This document shows, piece by piece, positions 32,671-39,786 of a stretch of 39,786 bases of DNA. Numbering within the stretch: the first letter of the stretch is position 1; the number at the start of each line of letters is the position of its first letter. The translations under genes and the position numbers were made by a program. Source of the stretch: Gammaproteobacteria bacterium. GTDB lineage: Bacteria > Pseudomonadota > Gammaproteobacteria > Pseudomonadales > Pseudohongiellaceae. Under the pieces are notes generated by a model. The model was given only the letters and a program-made list of their open reading frames with translations. It was not told where the DNA came from and searched no databases. Location: positions 1 through 39,786 of the forward strand of contig VYCF01000049.1 in NCBI GenBank assembly GCA_009844085.1. The letters run 5' to 3'.

Positions 32671-33245
32671 AGTACTGCCAGCATTGCGCCGGCCCGACCA
32701 GCTACGTAATTCCCCAGGGCGACGACCGCCATCGCCATTACTGCCCTGCATGCGACATCGTTTTCTATCAGAATCCGCGTAACGTGGTCGGCGCCATTCC
32801 GGCCAGCGCCGACGGGCGCGTGCTGTTATGCAAGCGCGGTATCGAGCCGCGCCATGGCAAGTGGACACTGCCGGCGGGCTTCATGGAAAACGGCGAATCG
32901 ACCCACGCGGGCGCTCTCCGCGAAACCATGGAGGAAGCCGGCGCGCGCATCGAACTCGGCGCCAGTACGCTATACACCCTGTTCAATCTGCCCCAGATCG
33001 ACCAGGTCTATCTGCTGTTCCGGGCGAGCATTCTCGAAATGAACCTCGGTTTCACCGAGGAAACCCTGGAAGCGAAGCTGTTTACCGAAGCCGGGATTCC
33101 CTGGAACGAAATCGCCTTCCCGGTCGTGAAAATCACGCTCGAGCACTATTTTCGGGATGTGGAGGCACAGCGCTTTCCGGTGCGCATGTTCGACGTTACC
33201 CGCAACGGCCGGGAACTCGATGTACGGCTGATCAGCGAGAGCTAA
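32667..33245 (+). CDS. Nudix hydrolase with N-terminal zinc ribbon
   Basis: The 192-residue enzyme should hydrolyse a nucleoside diphosphate linked to another group. A zinc-ribbon start (Cys4, Cys7, Cys26, Cys29) is followed by the Nudix box: Gly71, Glu77, Arg85-Glu86, Glu89-Glu90, Gly92, in the pattern Gx5Ex7REUxEExGU. Zinc ribbon plus Nudix recalls NADH pyrophosphatase (NudC), but the SQPWPFPxS signature of NudC is absent, so the substrate is open. The ATG at 32667 overlaps the pspC stop, which suggests read-through and coupling to the psp operon. Its last four bases overlap the convergent YqfO-like gene. Confidence 0.9.
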   Translation: MKYCQHCAGPTSYVIPQGDDRHRHYCPACDIVFYQNPRNVVGAIPASADGRVLLCKRGIEPRHGKWTLPAGFMENGESTHAGALRETMEEAGARIELGASTLYTLFNLPQIDQVYLLFRASILEMNLGFTEETLEAKLFTEAGIPWNEIAFPVVKITLEHYFRDVEAQRFPVRMFDVTRNGRELDVRLISES

Positions 33246-33571
33246 TCGAACGATTCACAGCGAATAATGCTGTGAGCTACTTCTTCGTAGGGATGCGCCC
33301 GCTTCATCGCGGCAACGACTTCGCGAACGAAATCACCGGCACAGACCATCTCGACCTTGAATTCGGGTTCGGTTTCGACCTTGCCGGTCTGGCCGAGGTA
33401 GGGATTGGCGCCTTCGAGCGGCCGGAACTGGCCCTGCCCAGGCGTTTGCCAGGCGCAACTGTCGTAGTCGCCGACGCGGCCCGCGCCCGTGGCGAACATG
33501 GCGGTTTTCACCGCTTCGAGATGGGACTCTGGGACATAAAACTCGATCTTGTACAAGCCGTCGTCAGTCAT
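33242..33571 (-). CDS. YqfO/NIF3-type small domain protein
   Basis: The 109-residue protein matches the small CutA-like domain found inserted in NIF3/YqfO proteins: YKIEFYVPESHLEAVKTAMF, GAGRVGDYDSCAWQTPGQGQ, FRPLEGANPYLGQTGK and AHPYEEVAHSII. Stand-alone copies are common in proteobacteria and have no assigned function; metal binding is suspected. It follows purL by two bases on the same strand and converges on the Nudix gene with a 4-base overlap. Confidence 0.85.
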   Translation of the reverse strand: MTDDGLYKIEFYVPESHLEAVKTAMFATGAGRVGDYDSCAWQTPGQGQFRPLEGANPYLGQTGKVETEPEFKVEMVCAGDFVREVVAAMKRAHPYEEVAHSIIRCESFD

Positions 33572-33573
33572 AT

Positions 33574-37434
<3,861 letters not shown>

Positions 37435-37500
37435 GAAAGAATTCCCGGAGCGGCCGCCGGCAGCGGGGCTGCCGGAAAACAGGGCGCAATGATAAAGGAT

Positions 37501-37986
37501 TTAAGGTTCGGCTGCGCGTTTGCGGGAGAAGAAATCCGTCAGCAGCGCGCCGCAATCTTCGGCGAGAACGCCTTCAATGACTTCGATCCGATGGTTCAGC
37601 CAGGTCTTTTGCGCCAGCGATTCGCGGCTCATCACAGCCCCGGCCCGCGGCTCGCGGGCGCCGAAAACGAGCCGTTCTATGCGGGCGTGGATCATGGCGC
37701 CGACGCACATGGCGCAGGGTTCTATGGTTACGTACAGCGTTGCTCCCGGAAGGCGGTAGTTGCCGGCCTTGCGCGCGGCCTGCCGCAGCGCCTCGATTTC
37801 GGCATGAGCGGTAGGATCCTTCGCCTTGACAGGCCGATTATGGCCCTGGCCGATTACCTTCCCATCGCTGACGATCACCGCGCCCACGGGAACTTCGTCC
37901 AGTGCCTGCGCTTCGCGTGCGAGTCCGAGCGCGACTTGCATGAAACGCACATCATCCTTCCGAGCCTGAGCGTTCGTCGCGCTCAC
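37501..37986 (-). CDS. tadA: tRNA(Arg) adenosine-34 deaminase TadA
   Basis: TadA converts A34 to inosine in the anticodon of tRNA-Arg(ACG). The 161 residues have the zinc deaminase motifs HAE (His61, Glu63) and PCAMC (Cys91, Cys94), plus DPTAHAEIEALRQAARKAG and MIHARIERLVFGA. The start was placed at the GTG at 37986, which overlaps the stop of the upstream membrane gene (GTGA); this gives a family-like N-terminus. An upstream ATG at 38046 lies inside that gene and looks less protein-like. purL follows after 66 bases. Confidence 0.96.
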   Translation of the reverse strand: MSATNAQARKDDVRFMQVALGLAREAQALDEVPVGAVIVSDGKVIGQGHNRPVKAKDPTAHAEIEALRQAARKAGNYRLPGATLYVTIEPCAMCVGAMIHARIERLVFGAREPRAGAVMSRESLAQKTWLNHRIEVIEGVLAEDCGALLTDFFSRKRAAEP

Positions 37987-38666
37987 AGGACTTGTTCCGA
38001 TGCCGGCTGTGGAGCCGGCGACAGGCGCGCGATCCAATACATACAAAAGGAAACCGCCGGCCCGACCAGCAGCGCGAACATTACGGTGCCGTAACCGACC
38101 GTGCCGCCAAGCAGCCAGCCGAATGCGACGACGCTGACTTCGAGGACGCCCCGCACCAATGCGATGGGCCGGCCGCTTATGCGTTGCAGCGAGGTCATCA
38201 GGCCATCGCGGGGGCCGGGTCCGAGATTGGCGATGAGATAAAGGCCGCTGCCCGCGCCAAACAGCAGAATGCCGCCTGCCACCTCCAGCAATTGCAGCGG
38301 CCAGACTTCAGGCCGCGGCAGATATTGCAGCGACCAGTCCATGGCGGCGGCAACGACGATCGCGTTCATGATCGTGCCGATGCCCGGAATCTCCTTCAGC
38401 GGAATCCAGAGCAACAACACGGCCACGCTCACGGCAAACGTTGCCCACCCGATGCTGATTCCGGTCTGGGTTTCAATGCCCTGCGCGAGAACGGTCCAGG
38501 GGCTCACTCCGGCGCCGGAGGCGATCAGGGACGCTTCGCCGATGCCCAGAAGGACGAGTCCGGCCATCATCAGCAGCAAGGTCAGCGGCGGTGGGCGCAG
38601 ATTCAGCGGCCGGTCGGAACTCCAGCCGGCGCGCGGTACTTGCTTGACGGCCAGCGACGACCACAT
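37983..38666 (-). CDS. YczE/YitT-like multi-pass membrane protein
   Basis: The 227-residue protein has about five to six hydrophobic segments. It carries the family signature GLYLIANLGPGPRDGLMTSL and ALVRGVLEVSVVAFGWLLGG, and a similar element in the first half (IASGAGVSPWTVLAQGI), suggesting an internal repeat. Such proteins are predicted transporters without a defined substrate. The ATG at 38666 lies one base after the stop of the glucanase gene; a much longer frame upstream is only the shadow of that gene. Its stop overlaps the tadA GTG. Confidence 0.82.
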   Translation of the reverse strand: MWSSLAVKQVPRAGWSSDRPLNLRPPPLTLLLMMAGLVLLGIGEASLIASGAGVSPWTVLAQGIETQTGISIGWATFAVSVAVLLLWIPLKEIPGIGTIMNAIVVAAAMDWSLQYLPRPEVWPLQLLEVAGGILLFGAGSGLYLIANLGPGPRDGLMTSLQRISGRPIALVRGVLEVSVVAFGWLLGGTVGYGTVMFALLVGPAVSFCMYWIARLSPAPQPASEQVL

Positions 38667-38667
38667 C

Positions 38668-39558
38668 TCAGGGTTCGCCCGAATAAACCCGAACGTAGTC
38701 GACTTCCATCGTCGCCGGAAATCTCGTCGTCGAATCGGGCGGACCGGGAAATCTTCCGCCAACGGCGACATTGAGGACGATGTAGAAGGGCCGGTCGAAG
38801 GGCGCCGGGAAGTCGGCGCCGCTGGTGAACCAGTTGGTTTGGGTAGCGAAATGCACATCGTCCGCGTACCAGCGGATTTCCCGCTGATCCCATTCGACGG
38901 CATAGACGTGGAATCCATCGGTAATGCTCCCCGGAACCGTGTATTCGCTGCCGGATGAGCGATTGCCGGGAGAGGCGCCGCCGTAATGAATCGTGCCATG
39001 CACGGTATTGCCTCCGGCGGCGCCGGCGCCGGGATTGACCGCTTCCATGATGTCGATTTCACCCGACGCGGCCCAGCCGCCATACGCGTTTTCCTGGGGC
39101 ATCAGCCAGAACGCCGGCCAGAGTCCCTGCCCGGCCGGCAGCCGGATGCGCGCTTCGATGCGCCCGTACCGGAAGGCGAAGCGATCGCGGGTATTGATGC
39201 GGGCGGAGGTGAATTGAAAATCGCCTTGCCGTTGCCGGCGCGCGGTGATGACCAGGTTTCCGTTTTCGATATGTGCGTTGTCCGGCAGATACCATTGCAA
39301 TTCGTCGTTGCCCCAACCGGGAATCGAGTATTGGCTGCCATCGCCCGCCTCGAAGAACCAGGTTGCAGGATCGAGCCGGGCGCCGTCGAATTCGTCGCTC
39401 CAGACCAGGCTCATCTCCCCTCCGGGCGCAACCGGTGTGTTGTCTGTGACAATCAAGGTCGGGTCGTCGATGTTGACGTTCGAGCCGGCTTCGCCCGGCA
39501 CGGCCGCAACAGGTTGCGCCAGGATGATCGCCATTGCGAATATGCGAAGACCCTTCAA
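38668..39558 (-). CDS. Secreted family 16 glycoside hydrolase (laminarinase-like)
   Basis: The 296-residue enzyme has a signal peptide (1-19, ending QPVAA) and the GH16 beta-jelly-roll. The catalytic motif is GEIDIME (Glu167, Asp169, Glu172). WSDEFDG, GWGNDELQWY, GQGLWPAFWLMP and TMEVDYVRVY near the end are typical of endo-beta-1,3-glucanases. It probably cuts laminarin-type or similar beta-glucans, inferred from motif type. The start is a TTG at 39558 with GGAGG eight bases upstream; the longer ATG frame from 39615 lacks that and would put the signal peptide internally. It begins a run GH16, YczE-like, tadA, purL. Confidence 0.92.
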   Translation of the reverse strand: MKGLRIFAMAIILAQPVAAVPGEAGSNVNIDDPTLIVTDNTPVAPGGEMSLVWSDEFDGARLDPATWFFEAGDGSQYSIPGWGNDELQWYLPDNAHIENGNLVITARRQRQGDFQFTSARINTRDRFAFRYGRIEARIRLPAGQGLWPAFWLMPQENAYGGWAASGEIDIMEAVNPGAGAAGGNTVHGTIHYGGASPGNRSSGSEYTVPGSITDGFHVYAVEWDQREIRWYADDVHFATQTNWFTSGADFPAPFDRPFYIVLNVAVGGRFPGPPDSTTRFPATMEVDYVRVYSGEP

Positions 39559-39786
39559 GGCTGGAGCCTCCTTACCGGGTTGTCCATGGAAAGCCAAGTG
39601 TACTTGATCAGGCAATTACAGTAACGGAGTAATCGCTGGATTTCGCAAAATTCCATTTTTTTTGAAATAAAATCATTCAGTTTCCGGTCGTTGATTAATG
39701 AGTTTTTGGAATGGGAAGTTCTGATACTTCAATCAGCTTCTCCCGGTAACTCGGCTGGCGATTGCCTGAAGCCGGACCGGGCCGCT
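39559..39786. other. Intergenic sequence at the right edge
   Basis: This 228-base stretch before the GH16 gene has no reading frame I would call. It is AT-richer than the rest of the window from about 39640 to 39730, including a run of T and A near 39657-39668, and probably contains the GH16 promoter. No box could be placed with confidence. Confidence 0.5.

Noticed and set aside
38667..39083. N-terminal extension of the YczE-like protein upstream of 38666
   Set aside because: It is the out-of-frame shadow of the GH16 gene; the ATG one base after the GH16 stop starts a normal membrane protein.

Overview
The window looks like a chromosome segment of a GC-rich gammaproteobacterium. The gene order rpsP-rimM-trmD-rplS, ffh diverging from a ypjD/ccsA-like gene, the run dsbC-hom-thrC-recJ, OxyR with its two redox cysteines in place, a divergent pspF/pspABC locus and the long single-chain PurL all point there. 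No rRNA, tRNA, CRISPR array, integrase or insertion sequence was found, so I do not assign an order or genus.

Layout. (1) 1-2.7 kb: a terminator from a gene off the left edge, a coiled-coil membrane protein (minus) and a PP2C phosphatase (plus). The phosphatase converges on a serine hydrolase, with a palindromic intergenic repeat (1569-1675) between them. (2) 2.8-14.6 kb: a long minus-strand housekeeping block, ffh, rpsP, rimM, trmD, rplS, dsbC, hom, thrC, recJ, then a DsbD/ScsB-like reductase whose periplasmic part is duplicated. (3) 14.8-18.0 kb: a cytochrome c assembly-like membrane protein overlapping a TPR lipoprotein/exported protein (plus), facing oxyR and a phosphopantetheinyl transferase that overlap (minus).

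(4) 18.2-28.5 kb is the accessory region. It opens with a 1744-residue protein that fuses a DnaQ-like exonuclease fold, a RecQ-type SF2 helicase and a UvrD-type SF1 helicase. Three toxin-antitoxin modules follow (ParD/ParE, DUF6364/PIN, Xre/RES), with a large RTX metalloprotease between the second and third. This is the best candidate for an undescribed system: a composite DNA helicase-nuclease locus next to stacked addiction modules.

(5) 28.6-33.6 kb: another serine hydrolase, then the phage-shock-type envelope stress locus. PspF is divergent from pspA-pspB-pspC, with a clear sigma-54 promoter before pspA, and a Nudix hydrolase is coupled to pspC. (6) 33.2-39.6 kb: a minus-strand run of GH16 beta-glucanase, YczE-like membrane protein, tadA, purL and a YqfO-like protein. 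Several starts are GTG or TTG (thrC, ffh, tadA, recJ, GH16), and many genes overlap by 4 bases, suggesting translational coupling.

How the genes relate: DsbC and the DsbD-like protein form a periplasmic disulfide isomerase/reductase pair; Hom and ThrC do two steps of threonine synthesis; Ffh, L19, S16, RimM, TrmD and TadA serve protein synthesis and targeting; OxyR and Psp cover oxidative and membrane stress.
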